Shown: positions 21,379 to 34,100 of the stretch, piece after piece
Layout of the letters: every line of letters begins with the position of its first letter
Numbering within the stretch: position 1 is the first letter of the stretch
Assembly: GCA_010909165.1 (NCBI GenBank)
Contig: VJWM01000301.1
Coordinates: forward strand, 49,334 to 113,333
Length of the DNA stretch: 64,000 nt
Direction of reading: 5' to 3'
DNA from: Anthoceros angustus
Taxonomy: Eukaryota; Streptophyta; Anthocerotopsida; Anthocerotales; Anthocerotaceae
Notes under the pieces: generated by a model
What the model saw: the letters and a program-made list of their open reading frames with translations, nothing else
The model's database searches: none
What the model was told of the DNA's origin: nothing
Program-made: the position numbers and the translations under genes

Positions 21379-21629
21379 TGATGAAAATCACACTAACTCC
21401 AAGCAAAGATGTTAAGCATATACAATTGATTTAATAGAGCAAAGCCTATTTATAGGAGGTGGTTAGTGGTTACAACCATAAGTAGTTGTAACCGCCAGTA
21501 GTTGTAACTACTATAACTACTAACTACCTAGATCAACTAACTAGTAACTACTTAATGCCCTAGGCATATAATAATGTTTAAGTTAGGGTGCCCTAATGAA
21601 TAGTGCCCTAACCCTAATATATTTTATCA
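21379..21629 (-). repeat. copia D 5' LTR (251 bp)
   Basis: Begins TGATAAAATATATTAGGG and ends GATTTTCATCA on the minus strand, with terminal TGAT/ATCA. It matches 54,967-55,240 (plus strand). The minus strand contains CCTATAAATAGG, a TATA box. The adjoining AAAGA (plus-strand TCTTT, 21,630-21,634) matches AAAGA after the other LTR at 55,241-55,245. This is the two halves of one 5-bp target duplication, now 33 kb apart. Confidence 0.85.
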
Positions 21630-22074
21630 TCTTTCCCTGTAGTCTACCCTCAAGCCGAAAGTTCCCTGGGCATTGCCACACACCCAAAGTAGAGCAATTT
21701 TACAGCAACCATTCACAAGGGAGCAACTGCTGAGGCGCTGGAGTAAGCCCTCCACCAAGCATCCGACCACCGCGACTTCCTCTACGCTGACGCGCGTTGG
21801 CTCCGCAGTAGCACAAAATTCCTTTACAAGGGCAAAGGACTCGCGAGTATGGAAGCGCAAGACGTGATACTTTACTTTGTGAAATCCTCCTCCTCTTATA
21901 GGAGGCCTTCTACATACAACCTCCCTTGGGTGATCCTACTGCAGGTCACCTTTTGCAATATTTTATTATTTCCTACCGCCAGCATTCAAGACCTGGCATC
22001 TAAGTCTATTGTCTGATCCTAGGTAAATTCTATTCTAGCAACTTCACCTAAGATCATTCTTAAAGAATGTCAGG
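21630..22074 (-). mobile_element. gypsy-2 LTR, 5' portion (interrupted by copia D)
   Basis: Reverse complement of the LTR at 26,169-26,590 and parallel to 30,700-31,134. The purine-rich GGGAGGATAGATGATG (minus strand, near 22,075) is a plausible polypurine tract before the start TGTAGCCTGAC. The remaining LTR portion lies at 55,246-57,129. Within it, the minus strand has AGGCCTCCTATAAGAGGAGG, a probable TATA/hairpin promoter. Confidence 0.75.
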
Positions 22075-23216
22075 CTACATCATCTATCCTCCCTATTCTG
22101 CCACACATCATTTATGGTCTTTGACCATACCTAGTCCTCATCGCCGGGTGGTGACGCTCCTGCAGATTGCCCCTTGCCCTTTTGCTCCTCTCCCCTCCCC
22201 ATCCTGCCTTCTTCCTAGCTTGGGCAGGCCATTCTTCGCCTTCCTCGCTGGGCGGCGCCCTGTTCCTCCCATCCGGCAATCGCGCTCCTCCTGGCTACCA
22301 GGCCCTTGCTTCCATCTCCACATGGCCTTCATAAGCACCCTCCGCGGTAGGCTGCGATCATCGTAGGCTGACTACCTACCATGGTAGTCTGATCCCTATC
22401 TCCCTTTTCTCTTCCCTCTTCATTGGTGACGGCTTCTGGAGTTGAAATCCTCTTTGCTCCTTTCCTGCTGTTTGGTTTGTCCATACCTATCATGGAGCAT
22501 GTCTTCAAAGGATCTTTCCCCCATTTGTTGGCCGATGATGTCCGCCTCGCTAATTCCTCCGGGCCTTCTTTGCATTGGTCTCCTCTCCTGGCCCCGGTTC
22601 CTCTCTTATCCGTGGGGTGAGGGAATTTCTCACCCCTCCCCCTTCCTCGACGGGTCGGACCCCGTCCTCGACCTCCTCCAGTGGGGCTGCTCCCTCCACC
22701 GCCTTGTCTCCTCCAGGGCATGCCGACCCCGGCCCTTACGTCAATCTGCTCCCATCGTCCCACGCCCACTGCTCTACCGCTGTAGTCCGGGCATCACTAC
22801 CGCGTGGACTACACGGCTCATGCACTGGTCAGGAAGGCTGCCACCACCGTGGTAGGGTGACCCCCTGTGAGGGCGGGCTGTCCCCCCTCCTTGCTCTCCG
22901 CGCCATCTTCCCTCCTTGGCGCCGCGGTCTCTCCTCCGTCCTCCGATTCTCCAGACTCCTCGGAGTCCATGTCACTTGTGGCCTCATCGAAGTCCGAGGC
23001 CTCCGGCTGCACTTGCTGCAGCTCCTTCCTGTCATCATCATGAGGACCCAATGTCCTCCTCTTGGCCAAACGCAACACCTCGTTGTTGGCCTTCAAGGTC
23101 CTGTTGTGGAGATGGGCCCCCAAGCTGTGATATTGCATCGGGAGGTCATCGAGCTCCGTGGGTGTGGTGGAGAAAACCCCGGGGCTTCCGACGCTTTCCC
23201 CCTTTAGCGGCCACAC
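22075..23216 (-). pseudogene. gypsy-2 accessory ORF fragment (minus)
   Basis: The clearest frame (22,818-23,216, 132 codons) reads LPMQYHSLGAHLHNRTLKAN, NNEVLRLAKRRTLGPHDDD and an acidic SDMDSEESGESEDGGE patch. It recurs at 25,190-25,480 (+) and 31,845-32,110 (-). It lies just before an LTR in each copy, so it is the 3' accessory ORF of gypsy 2. No known domain was seen; the acidic low-complexity region parallels that of the gypsy-1 accessory ORF. At 23,170-23,220 a sliver of LTR end (minus sense, GGATAAGTGTGGCCGCTAAAG) is attached, marking a junction. Confidence 0.55.
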
Positions 23217-26168
23217 TTATCCTCCTCAAGAGGAGGCAAGGGGAAAAAGCCAGCAGGGCAGCCAGAGGGAAAGGCGAGCTTTGATGCCCCACCACTTGTT
23301 TTGCGGCTAACCCCGAGAGATTTGGTTGATTTTCAAGAATGGGCGAGGAGGAGAACATCCACCGATGGGTGGGCCGCCAATGGCCTACACCAATTTGGAA
23401 TTGATTGAGGAGTGTTTCATCAACCTCCATCAATCGGAAGCAGCCTGCCGCTATCGAAGGAATGCTCGAACGATCCTCGCTGCTGACCGTAAGCATTCAG
23501 TGTATGGAAGACCGAGGAGGAGAGCTCGGAATTGCTCTCGAAAGGTCGAATGGAGGGAAGAGGACGCCTCCAAATTCCGCAGAGTTCCTCGACATGATGG
23601 ATGGAGGAGTGAAGGCCCACGCCAAGAATGGCTGGAAGACCGAGCATCAAGGAGTCAAGTGGAGGCTCTTCAAAGATTGTGGTTGGTAAATTACCAACGA
23701 CTCTTATTTCAGACCAACTTCCTCCTGGAAGATTTCAAGGAGCCAAGCCGATTGGGGACTATCATGTATGAAGGCCTACATCCACCAGGAGAAGCTCTCA
23801 AGCCAAATGGATGAGGAAGGCCAAGGCCCTCGCTACCTTAGCACCTATTTGGTGCATTTGTGGGAAACCGAGGGACTTCTCACAAGCAAGGAGCTTGAAG
23901 ATGCTTGGCATCCCTGAGATAATCCATCTCCATTGCTTGGAAAGGCCTTGCCTTTGCATTGAGGAAGACAGTGGAGGTCGACTCCACAAGCATGCTAGGG
24001 CAAGGGGAGGGATGTGAGGCAACAAGGTTGCCGGAGTGGGAACTTTTCCCACAAGAGGAGGAGGAGAGGAAGTGAACCCGAGGAAGGCCGAATGGTAGTC
24101 TATGAGAGGAGGACTACCAGAGGGGTGATCCCAAGGGTGGGGAGTCCCCACCATCTCATTTGTGCCTAGGAGAGGCACCCCGCACTACCCTAGGGGAGGC
24201 GCCCCACCCAGGGTGGGCGCCATCGGTAGGGGCACCACCACCAGAGGGTAGGCGCATCACCGTGGAGCACCCACGCCTAGGGTGCAGCCTCACGTAGGGA
24301 AGGGAAGGAGAAGAGCAGGTGCGCCAGGCGCCCAGGCCGCCACCACTCCGCCCTGGAGGAGAGCGGATGGAGCGACGGTGAGGGACCCCACCGCCGATGG
24401 CCCGAGAGCAAGGGAGCTGGAAATTTCCAGAAGAAGAGGGGGGTGGAATTAGGACCCCTAGGAGAATTGGTTTGGCTGAGAAGCACTCAGCGTGGATTTG
24501 AAGGGGCTAGCTAGCAGCCTCCTTGGGCAAGGGAGGAAGAAGGCCCAAGACATGGAGAGCAGGACCAAATGGCAAAGGCCATGGAGTCCGACGAAGGCAA
24601 GGCAGCCAAGCCGAGAAGGTCGGAGAAGCTCCAGGATCTCGTGGACCATGGAGAGCGAGAAGGTCCTAGAGGGAGGTCAACATCAAGAGAGAGCCATTCG
24701 CAACAACCCAACGGACATGGAGTGTATATGAAGAGCATTTTGCCCAATTAGAGCAAGAGGCGAGGAGAAAGGTGGCGTCCAACAAATGGACGACAGAGCA
24801 GTGATGGCTACCCAAGCCATCAAGATCCGGACATGGAGGAAGAATTGAGAAGACCCGATAATGGAGGAGAAGGAGTTGGAAAGCTCAAGACCAGCAAAGA
24901 GTTGAGCGAAAAGGGTGCTGGCAAGAGGAGAGGAGAGCTTGCTAAATCGAGGAACAAAGGAGGTTCCAGAGGAGGAGTACCACAAGAAGGTGGTGCATGA
25001 TGCCGGTGGTGAGGAAGAGGAGATTTTGGGCGATTATGCCCTTCGTGCAAAATTGGCCAACCACCAAAGGAAGCAAGGAGGAGAATGTGACCTCCATGTC
25101 AAGGTGGGGAATTGACCACCTCAAGGGACGCCTACAAGGGTAGGTGTGAGGATGGAGAGTGGCCCACTGGAGATTGATGATCTCCAAATGCAATATCATA
25201 GCTTGGGGCTCACCTCCACAATAGATTTTGAAGGCCAACAATGAAGTCTTATGCTTGGCCAAGAGGAGGACATTGGGTCCTCATGATGATGATGAAGGAG
25301 CTGCAACAAGTGCAGCCAGAGGCCTCCGATTTTGATGAGGCCATCGACATGGACTCCGAGGAATCCGAGGAGAGGAGACGAGGAGGAGCGCGCCAAGAGG
25401 AAGATGGCGCAGAGCAAGGAGGGGGGAAAGCCCACCTCGGGGGTCAACCTACCATGGTGACCACTACCACGGTAGTCCGCTGACCACTGCAGACACACCA
25501 CGCCTAGTCCGCGATCACCGGGTAGGGTGCCCGGGCGTGAGGCTGAGGGCCGCGGAGGCCCGGGGGATGAAGGAGCCGGGGTCCAGTATACCCCAGGAGG
25601 AGGAGGTGGGGGGAGACAACCCCACCGGAGGAGACTAAGGACGGGTCCCACCCGAAGGAAGAAGGGGTGAGAAGTTCTCACCCACGATAAGGGAGGAGCC
25701 AGCCAGAGAGGAGACCAACGCAAAAGGCCCGAGATTAGTGACATCGGCCGACAATGGGGAGGAAGACTTTGAAATGCTCCATGATAGGTATGGACAAACC
25801 AAACGGAGGAAGGAGCAAAAGATCTCACCCAAGAGGAAATGGAGAAGAAGAAGGAAAAGGGACTACCATGGTAGGTCACTACCCCGAGTCCGCTGACTAC
25901 CGCGTAGGGTGCGGAACGGGCGACCAGGCGAGCCGGAGAAAAGGCGCCCAGGTGCGCGAGGGGCGCGATTGCGGAGATGAGAATTGGGGCGCCGCCTGGA
26001 GATGGAGGAAGGGGCAGATTGTACTTGCCCCACACAGGAAGATGACAAGATCCGGGAAGGGACAGAGCAAAAGGAGGGCGAGGGAGCCAATCCACAAGGA
26101 CACGCCGCCACCCCAGATAGACTAGAATGGTCAATGACCATAAATGAGCTTAGGAATAGAAGGATAGG
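23217..26168 (+). pseudogene. gypsy-2 accessory region (plus copy) up to PPT
   Basis: Reverse complement of about 31,135-34,110. Frames include LELIEECFINLHQSEAA (23,390), a WRLFKDCGW block, LLTSKELEDAWHP-like sequence (23,870-23,910), a long Glu/Lys/Arg-rich coiled-coil region (24,490-25,120), and NNEVLRLAKRRTLGPHDDD-type sequence with an acidic patch (25,230-25,390). The end is purine-rich TAGGAATAGAAGGATAGG (26,151-26,168), a good polypurine tract immediately before the LTR. Many shifts and stops are present. No catalytic domain was found; this looks like a long structural accessory protein. Confidence 0.6.
26151..26168 (+). promoter_or_regulatory. gypsy-2 polypurine tract
   Basis: Seventeen of 18 bases from TAGGAATAGAAGGATAGG are purines or flank them, placed directly before the LTR start TGTAGTCGACATCC. 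Plus-strand DNA synthesis is primed here in the family. Diverged versions sit at 22,075 and 31,135 in reverse complement. Confidence 0.6.
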
Positions 26169-27145
26169 TGTAGTCGACATCCTTAAGGATGATCTTAGGT
26201 GAAGTTAAGTTAGAATAGAATTTACCAAGGATCGCAGATTAGGTGCCGTATTAAATGTCGGTAGGAAATAATAGAATATTGGAAAAGGTGACCCGCAGAG
26301 GGTCACCTAAGGGAGGTTGTATGTGGAAGGCCTCCTATAAGAGGAGGAGGATTTCACAAAGTAAAGTATCACGCCTTTGCGCCCATACGCGAGTCCTTTG
26401 CCATTAGAGGAATTTCGTTTACCGTGAGCCAACGCCCCGTAGAGAGGAAGTCATGTGGTCTGAGTGCTTGGTGGAGGACTTGCTCACGCAAGTGCCTAAA
26501 CGAGTTGCTCCCTTGTGAATGGTTGGAAATTGCTTTGCTTTGGGTGTGTGGCAATGCCTGTGAACTCGGCTTGAGGGTAGACTACATGTGAAAGACTCGG
26601 AGGTTCTCGTCGTGTCAAACTCATAGCAACCGCCCAAGGAAGAACTTGCTGGTGGAGGCCGACCCACCAGTAAGGGCGTAAAGCCGAAGCCGAAGAACCG
26701 AGGTTAGAATAGGAGGAAGAGGATGAGAAGATGAGTAGAGGATTAGAGGTGTAGGTGTTAGTGGAAGGCCACAGTGCAGCCTAAGGGACGAATCCCAAAT
26801 CAAGTAAAAGAGCCCCCCGAGTGGAGAAGAGTGGTCTTAGAAGTAGGGACAAAATTGTGTGTGGATGTGGGGTCCCCGGCGCCCGTGATAGGCTCCTCCG
26901 CTAAGGCGTGGACCTCGCAATTGTGTTGTGTCGTAGGTCGAGGATTGGTGATTTTTCGAGCGGTGTGGTGCACTGCCAAGAGGGAGAGTAGAGGGCCTTG
27001 CTTGTTTAGAAGGTCGAGAAGTGTGTCACCGCAGTAGCGATCGTCACAGGCCTCGAACTTTCACACAAGTCTCATGGGACGAAACCCAACGACGTGGCGA
27101 AAGGATAAGTGTGCTAGAGGGAGGATCTCGAGCCCCGGTTTTCCC
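26169..27145 (+). repeat. gypsy-2 LTR (plus copy)
   Basis: About 975 bp, from TGTAGTCGACATCC to GCCCCGGTTTTCCCCACA. It is shared with the minus copy at 30,131-31,134 and the split copy at 21,630-22,074 plus 55,246-57,129. The promoter-like GCCTCCTATAAGAGGAGG lies near 26,330. No tRNA-Asp PBS follows (compare 57,134), so this LTR is a 3' LTR or a truncated/solo copy. Confidence 0.75.
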
Positions 27146-30130
27146 CACATCCATGCTCGTCAACCGTAGAGCATGCGTGAGGTGTGATGTCGTCAAGGTT
27201 CTCCACCTTACCAACTGCCTCCAAAACATCCTTTTGAATAGGCCGATTCTCGATGCGAGTTAGGGGGTCTTCATCCCGACAGCATTCAAGCAACCGCTCC
27301 TTGTCCGCTTGATACAGAAGCATGGTATATCCTCTAGCAACTCCGCACTGCTTGTTGTTTTTTTTTTTTTTTCTCCTCGTCCACTAGCCCACGCTCGAGA
27401 ACGACTCCTCTCGCTCGATGCTTGGCCTCAATGCCTTTTTCCTCCGCTTTATTTCCACTCACATCCATGCATGGAGGAGGCCGGCCCGGCCCCTCCGCCT
27501 CATCAACACCATCTCGTTGGCCTGTCAGGTGCTTCCTGTGAATGACCAGTCCGGGGCGCCGGCCTACGTGCAGGCCCCGCCCTTGGGAAGCGAACAAACC
27601 AATCCGGATCGGTCACCAAACCGAGTTGCCTTCTCTCGAAGGCGCTGGCCGGGCCGCCCTTCCACTCCTCCGCGCTCACCCCGCCGGGCTAGCACTGGCA
27701 TCCCTTGTCTCCACGATCGCGATCTCGCTCACAAGATCCGATTGATCATCATCGCTGCGTCTGAGAATATCGGAATAGGGCCATCTTCATCTTCCTGGCC
27801 CAAGCTCTTCCTTCTTCACAATCATCGGAGCTAGATGTTCCTCCTCAACTCGCACTGGGCTCGAGTGTGCCTTAGGGACATGACTCTTCCGTGGTCAACA
27901 ACCATTGAGTTATTTCGCACAGAACGATGTATGCATTTCCAATTTGAGGCCCCTCCAGTTGACACAAAATTTGTGGTTAGTGATAAGGGCGAAAGCACCT
28001 ACAAACATTGCAGAGTTCTCACTAGCGCCAGAATGCATTCTGAACAATTACCGTTTGCTCTCGTCTACATTCGCGAAAGATTTGCACCAGCCTCTGGGGC
28101 TCGCATTTCTTGATGATCAGGTTGTTGAACCTAAGATCAAATGCCCTGTATAGCTCCGGCCCTTGTGGCACTTCATCAAACTCCTATGGCTTCGTTATAC
28201 AAAGCAGTTGCACCAGTGGGTCTCCTTGACACATGTCCAGGTTCGCCCAGACAACCCACCCAGCCCTCGCTCGCTGATTAGGCAAGGCATCCTTGTATCC
28301 CATGATCCACAACTTGAAGAGTGGTGTCCAGAAAATACCTGTCATCCCTCTGTCTAATTCTTGAACCAACATCCGCCTCCTTATCCAAAAGAGGTGTGGA
28401 ATCCATCTGCTCCAAGCCTTCGTATGTAGACAGCCTCCTCAAAGTAAGGGAGGAATACCACGCCTGCGCTTTGTCTCCTTGTCACCAAGGAAGACCTTTG
28501 GTTGTGCTAGCCTTACAAGTAAGGCTCCTGGATTTTGCCCGACGGCACCTCCTACCAATTGACCCAATCGCAAGCCGGGGCCCAACTTTGTCCATCGCCA
28601 TCGGGTCCTACACCTCCGCGCCTTGAGGAGCATCCATGGCGCCCGCGAGATGCCTTCCCTTCCCGCCGCCGCGATCTCCTCACCTTCAGGGGTTAGGACT
28701 GTGGATTCTATCGCCTGTCCTTTTGCTCCTCACCCATTGTCATCTGCTGGAAGACCACCCAAACACATGTTGAAGAACGCAAGTCGGGCATAGAGGTGGA
28801 AGCTGGATGAGCAAACCCGCTTCATCCGACCTTTGTTCAGAAGGTTGGCAAGGCATGGCGAACATGGCGCTCGCTAATTGCTCCTGCTGCGGCGGCGACA
28901 GCATTCCTCGCAGTGCGCAAGCGAGAAACGCCCGCACGATCGTCACGACGCCGAATGGGGTGCACTTCACCAAGGTTCCATTCGCGACGGTGTTCGATGC
29001 ACATCGTGAAAAAGAGATGCTTCAATATCATGTCAATGCGATCCCCATAAAGTCGATGTATAGCAAACGCCTCGAAGACTCGATGGATCGGAAAGAAGGT
29101 ATAACCCTTCACAGCCGCAAGTATGACCCCAACAAAAATAGGGTTTAAAACATGTTTCACCATCATGGTAATCAAAATCCCCATAACGTCTACATCATTC
29201 CGTGTGGTGAGCTGAGCATAAATGCAATGTAGTTAAAGCTGCCGCCATTCCTTGTCACAGCTAGCGGCGCCGCATATCTAAGCCTGATACGCTATTAACG
29301 TCCATTTTTCCCAAATGATTGACCAAAGTTTGCCTTAACCTTGCATGGCGGCCACAAGGGTTTCAGGTTTGTCGGCCCGACACTTCATTTCGTCTGCGCG
29401 TTTTCCAGCCGGCCTTCACAGACATGTTGAATGCTACTCATCCTTTCGAAGGAGATGAGGTTTGGATTGTTTTGTTGTCAAGTTTCCGAGGTTTTGGGCC
29501 TTTAGATGCACACTATTTTCATCCAGGTGTATCACCTCCAGCAACAATGTTTTGCGACGGCGAGTGCAATTCAGCCGCTGAGGATGTTGCCCAAAGGAGG
29601 TTACTAAACGTGCCTCAAATGCCTGTGGTGTGGACCGCCTCCAAGGGCAACGCATTCCGTAGGTATAACCAGGAGAATCCAAAATTTTTGTTCCTACTCA
29701 ATTCCGCTCCCACATACCAATGCCTTTGCTTGCATTTGCACTCGTTCCGCCAGGGCACAATGGGCCCCGCCGGGTTCATCTTCACCATCCGTCCGAGGGG
29801 TGTGCCTCCCAGGAAACCTCAATTTGTAGTCGCTTAGATAGGAGCCCCTGGCCGACGCATGAGAATGTACAAAGTTGTGGACTGCTCCACCCGAGTAGGG
29901 AGGGCCTCAAGCATTGAGGCGCGACTTATTTCCTACTGGAGGAACGTGGGAAAGGTATCCTCCGGAAAAGTCACCGCTTTGACGAGAGGATGACGCCTTT
30001 CAAACACCGTAGGTGGACATGCCCCAAGAATCATACCATCCCAAGCCTTTGAGCAAAAGCTTGATACAACAAAGGCTCTTGTTTCATCCGTAAAAGACGT
30101 ACCGGTGTGCCGATGAGGAAAGGTAGGGAA
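27146..30130. other. 3-kb spacer between inverted gypsy-2 arms, unassigned
   Basis: No known domain is recognised. A run of about 16 T lies at 27,358-27,373. Open frames: 27,418-27,834 (138 codons, low complexity), 28,807-29,148 (113 codons) and 29,319-29,837 (172 codons; FEGDEVWIVLLSSFRGFG, VPQMPVVWTASKGNAF), none with a database-like motif I know. The 172-codon frame is the only one with a natural-looking amino-acid balance. Part could be the 5' leader of gypsy-2 copies, since weak similarity between the two sides continues about 60 bp past each LTR end. Confidence 0.35.
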
Positions 30131-31134
30131 ACCCGGGCACCCCGAGGTCCTCCCACTATAGCGGCCACACTTATCCCATCGCCGCTCAGACGCTGGGTTT
30201 CGGCCCCATGAGACTTGTGTGAAAGTTCGATCCTGTGACAACTAATCGCTACCGCAGAGACACAACTTCTCACCTTCTCAACGAGCAAGGCGCCTACTCT
30301 CCCTCTCACCGATGCACCACTTGCAATCGCTCGAAAATCAAACCCTCGACCCATAACGACACAAAACAATTGCGGTGTCCCGCCTCAAGGAGGAGCCTAT
30401 CACGGCGCCTGTGGACCCCGATCCACACCGCGATTTCGCCCCTACTTAAGACCACTCTTCCACCTGTGAGCGCCTTTACTTGCATTTGGGATCTGGCCCT
30501 TAGGCTCGCTGGCCTTCCACCAACACCTACACTCTAATCCTCTACTCATCTCTCATCTCCTCATCTCCTCATCCTCTTCCTCCTATTCTAACCTCGCCTG
30601 GCTTCATCGGCTGACCGCCTTACGACAACCGCCTGGGTCCGGCCTCCACCAAAGAAGTTCTTCCTTGGGCGGTTGCTGAGTTTGACACCATGCCGCCAGT
30701 GAGTCTTTCCCGTAGTCTCAGCCGAGAGTTCTCGGGCATTTGCCACACACCCAAAGCAAAGCAATTTCACAACAACCATTCACAAGGGGAGCAACTCGTT
30801 TAGGCACTTGCTGAGCAAGTCCTCCACCAAGCACTCCGACCACCGCGACTTCCTCTCTACCGACGTTGGCTCACACACACGAAATTCCTCAGAATGGCAA
30901 AGGACTCGATGAGGGTGGAAGCGCAAGACATGATACTTTACTTTGTGAAATCCTCCTCCTCTTATAGGAGGCCTTCCACATACAACCTCCCTTAGGTGAC
31001 CCACCGCAGTCACCTTTTCCAATTTTCTATTATTTCCTACCGCCAAGATTTAATGTCCGCACCTAAGTCTATTGTCGATCCTTGGTAAATTCTATTCTAG
31101 TAACTTCACCTAAGACCATCCTTGAAGGATGTCG
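30131..31134 (-). repeat. gypsy-2 LTR (minus copy)
   Basis: Reverse complement of 26,169-27,145, about 1.0 kb, with the end block CACACTTATCC...CCCATGAGACTTGTGTGAAAG at 30,165-30,230 and the start block GGATGTCGTTACATCA at 31,120. Together with the plus copy it forms the inner part of a large inverted repeat. Confidence 0.75.
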
Positions 31135-34100
31135 TTACATCACCGTCCTTCTATTCTTCTAAAGCTCATTTATGGTCATTGACCATAGTCCACCTTGGGG
31201 GTGGTGACATGTCCGTGGATTGGCTCCTCGCCTCCTTTTGCTCTGCCCTTCCCTCTGTCATCTTCCTGAATGTGGGCAAGTACAATCTTGCCCTTCCTCC
31301 ATCTCGGGCGGCGCCTGATTCCTCTTCCTCGCGCGCCCCGCGCCTAGCCTTTTTCTCCCCGCCGCCTGGTGGTCTGGTTTATCAAGACACGCGTAGTCCG
31401 GGCATCATCGGGTAGGTGACTACCTACCATGGTAGTCCGCCTCCTTCTTTCTCCTTCCTCTCCATCGATGTCTCGGGTGAGTCTTCCTCCTTGCTCGTTG
31501 GTTTGTCCATACCTATCATAGAGTCTTCAAAGAATCTTCCCCCATTGCACGCGCTACTAACTCCTTCGGGCCTTCTTGCTGGTCTCCTCTCCGGCCCCGG
31601 CTCCTCCCTTATCCGTGGAGGGAACTTCTCACCCTCCCTTCCTCGACGCCTGGACCCGCCTTAGTCTCTCCGGGGGTTGTCTCCCCACCACCTCACCGCC
31701 TAGGGGGTATACTACCGGACCCCGGCTCCTTCATCTCGCCAGCCTCCGGCCCGACTCCCAGCCCGGCCTGCGCACACTGTTCACCCCAGCGACCACGGGC
31801 GAGGTGGTCCCACCACGGTAGTCCGGCAGACTACTGGTAGGTGGTCACCCACCGGTAGGTTGACCCCGAGGGTGGGCTTTCCCTCCTTGCTCTGCGCCAC
31901 CTTCTACCTTTGGCGCCACGGCCGCTCCTTCGCCTCCCGACTCCTCGATTCCTGAGTCCATTTCACCGATGGCCTCATCAAAATCGGAGGCCTCTGCACT
32001 TGCGCCTCCTTTCACATCATCATGAGGACCCAATGTCCTCCTCTTGGCCAAACGCAAGATCTCATTGTTGGCCTTCAAAATTCTATTGTGGAGGTGAGCC
32101 CCAAGCTATGATATTGCATTTGGAGATCATCAATCTCCGGGCCACTCTCCATCTTCACACCTACCTTTGTAGGCCCCTTGAGGTGGTCAATTCCCCACCT
32201 TGACATGGAGGGTCACATTCTCCTCACTTGCCGGGCCAATTTTGCTCAAGCATAGTCCGCCCAAAACCTTCGCTCACCACCAAGATTCTGCACCACCTTC
32301 TTGTGGCGCCTCCTCTTGGAACCTCCTTTGTTCCAATTCGCCGGCAAGTCTCTCCTTCTCCACTTCACCACTCTCCTTCTTGCACCTGCCGATCTTGAGC
32401 TTCAGCCCGCTTCTTCCAAATTGAACCGATCCTTCTCAACTCTTCTTCCATGGATTTGATGGCTTGGTAGCCATCACTGCTTCGCGTCCATTTTGGACCG
32501 CTACCTTCTCCTTCCGAGAGCCTCTGCTTTGCCCTTTCGCTCTTGCTCTAATTGGGCAAAATGCTCCGCCTTGTCTCCATGAATCTTGGGTGGTTGCTCG
32601 ATGGCTCTTTCTTCGCTTGAGCCAACCTTCCCTCTAGGACTTTCTCCGCTACCGCTGATCCATAAGGTCGGAGCTTCTCACGCCTTTTCCAACTTGGCTG
32701 CCTTTTCTCGGACTCCATGGCCTCCAATTGCCACTTGGTCCCCGCTTCCTCCCGCCATGTCTTGAGATTTCACTCCTCTTGGCATGCCCACAAGGAGGCG
32801 CTAGGTCCCTAGCCCCTTCAAATCCACCGAGTGCTTCACAAGCACCCAAAGAATTCTCCTAGGGGTCCTAATTCCACCCCTCTTTCTTGCTGGAAATTTC
32901 CAGCTCTCCCGCACGGCCATCGCGCGGGCGGTCCTTCACTGCCGCTCCATCCGCCTCCCACCCGGAGATGGTGGTTGCGCCGCCGCGCCTGTTGCTTCTC
33001 TTCCCCGCCAGAGGGCCGCCCGCCAGGGGTGCCTACCACTGCAGGGCCGCCCCTACCGCAGTCCGCCTACCTACCATGGTAGGTGACCGCTACCACGGTA
33101 GGCTGCCCACCCCTTGGGTAGACCGCCTCACCGGTAGGACGGGTGCCTCTCGTAGGCACAAAGGAGATGGTGGGGACTCCCCACCCTTGGGTCACACCCT
33201 CCCGTGTAGTCCTTCTCTCATAGACTCACCATTCGGCCTTCTCGGCCTCGCTCTTCTCCCTTGCTCCTGTGGGGAAAAGATTCCCACTCCAAACCTTGTT
33301 GCCTCCAATCCTTCTCCTCTTGCTTCTAGCATGCTTGTGGAGGTCGACCTCCCACCGCCTTTCCTCAATGCAAAAGGCAAAGGCCTTTCCAACTGGAGAT
33401 GGATGACCTCAAAGGATGCCATGCATCTTCAAGCTCCTTGCTTGTGAGAAGCCCTCCGCTTTCCCACAAAATGCACCAAATAGGTGCGAGGTAGCAAGGC
33501 CGGGCCTTCCTCATCCACCGAATTTGGCTTGAGGAGCTTCTCTCGATGGTGGATGTACGCTTACATAATGGTTCCCCAATCCGCTTGGCTCCCATGGAAA
33601 TCTTCCACAAAAATTGGAGGAAGTTGGTGCTGAAATAAGAAGTGCGTTGGTAATTTACCAACCCCAGACACTCCGAAGAGCCTCCACTTCAGCCTCCTTG
33701 ATGCTCTCGCTTTCCACCATTCTTGGCGTCCTTCACTCCTCCATCCATCATGTCAAGGAATTCTGCGAATATCGGAGAGGGTCGTCCTCTTCCTCCATTC
33801 GACCTTTCGAGGAGAGCACCCGAGCTCCTCCTCCGGCCTCCATACACTGTCGAATGCTCCTTACGTCCAACAATGGGATCCGTCGAGCATTCCTCCTAAG
33901 CGGCAGGGCGCTTCCGATTGATGGAGGTTGATGTAACACTCCTCAATCAATTCCAAATTGGTGTAGGCCCATTACGGCCATACACCCATCCGGATGTTGT
34001 CTTCTCCGCCACGCCGAAATCCACTAAATCGGGGTTGAGCCGTCGCAAAACACGTGAATTGGGGCATTACAAGCTCATTTCTCGGCGGCAGCCTCTGCCC

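Noticed and set aside
22067-23284. Plus-strand Pro/Ser-rich frames of 99-210 codons
   Set aside because: They lie antisense to the gypsy-2 accessory ORF, which recurs in several copies with the minus-sense frame preserved.
27358-27373. Poly-T run as a LINE or retrogene tail
   Set aside because: No reverse transcriptase or processed gene lies next to it and no target duplication was seen.
28807-29148. Frames in the spacer as a transposase
   Set aside because: No catalytic motif or terminal repeat could be identified.
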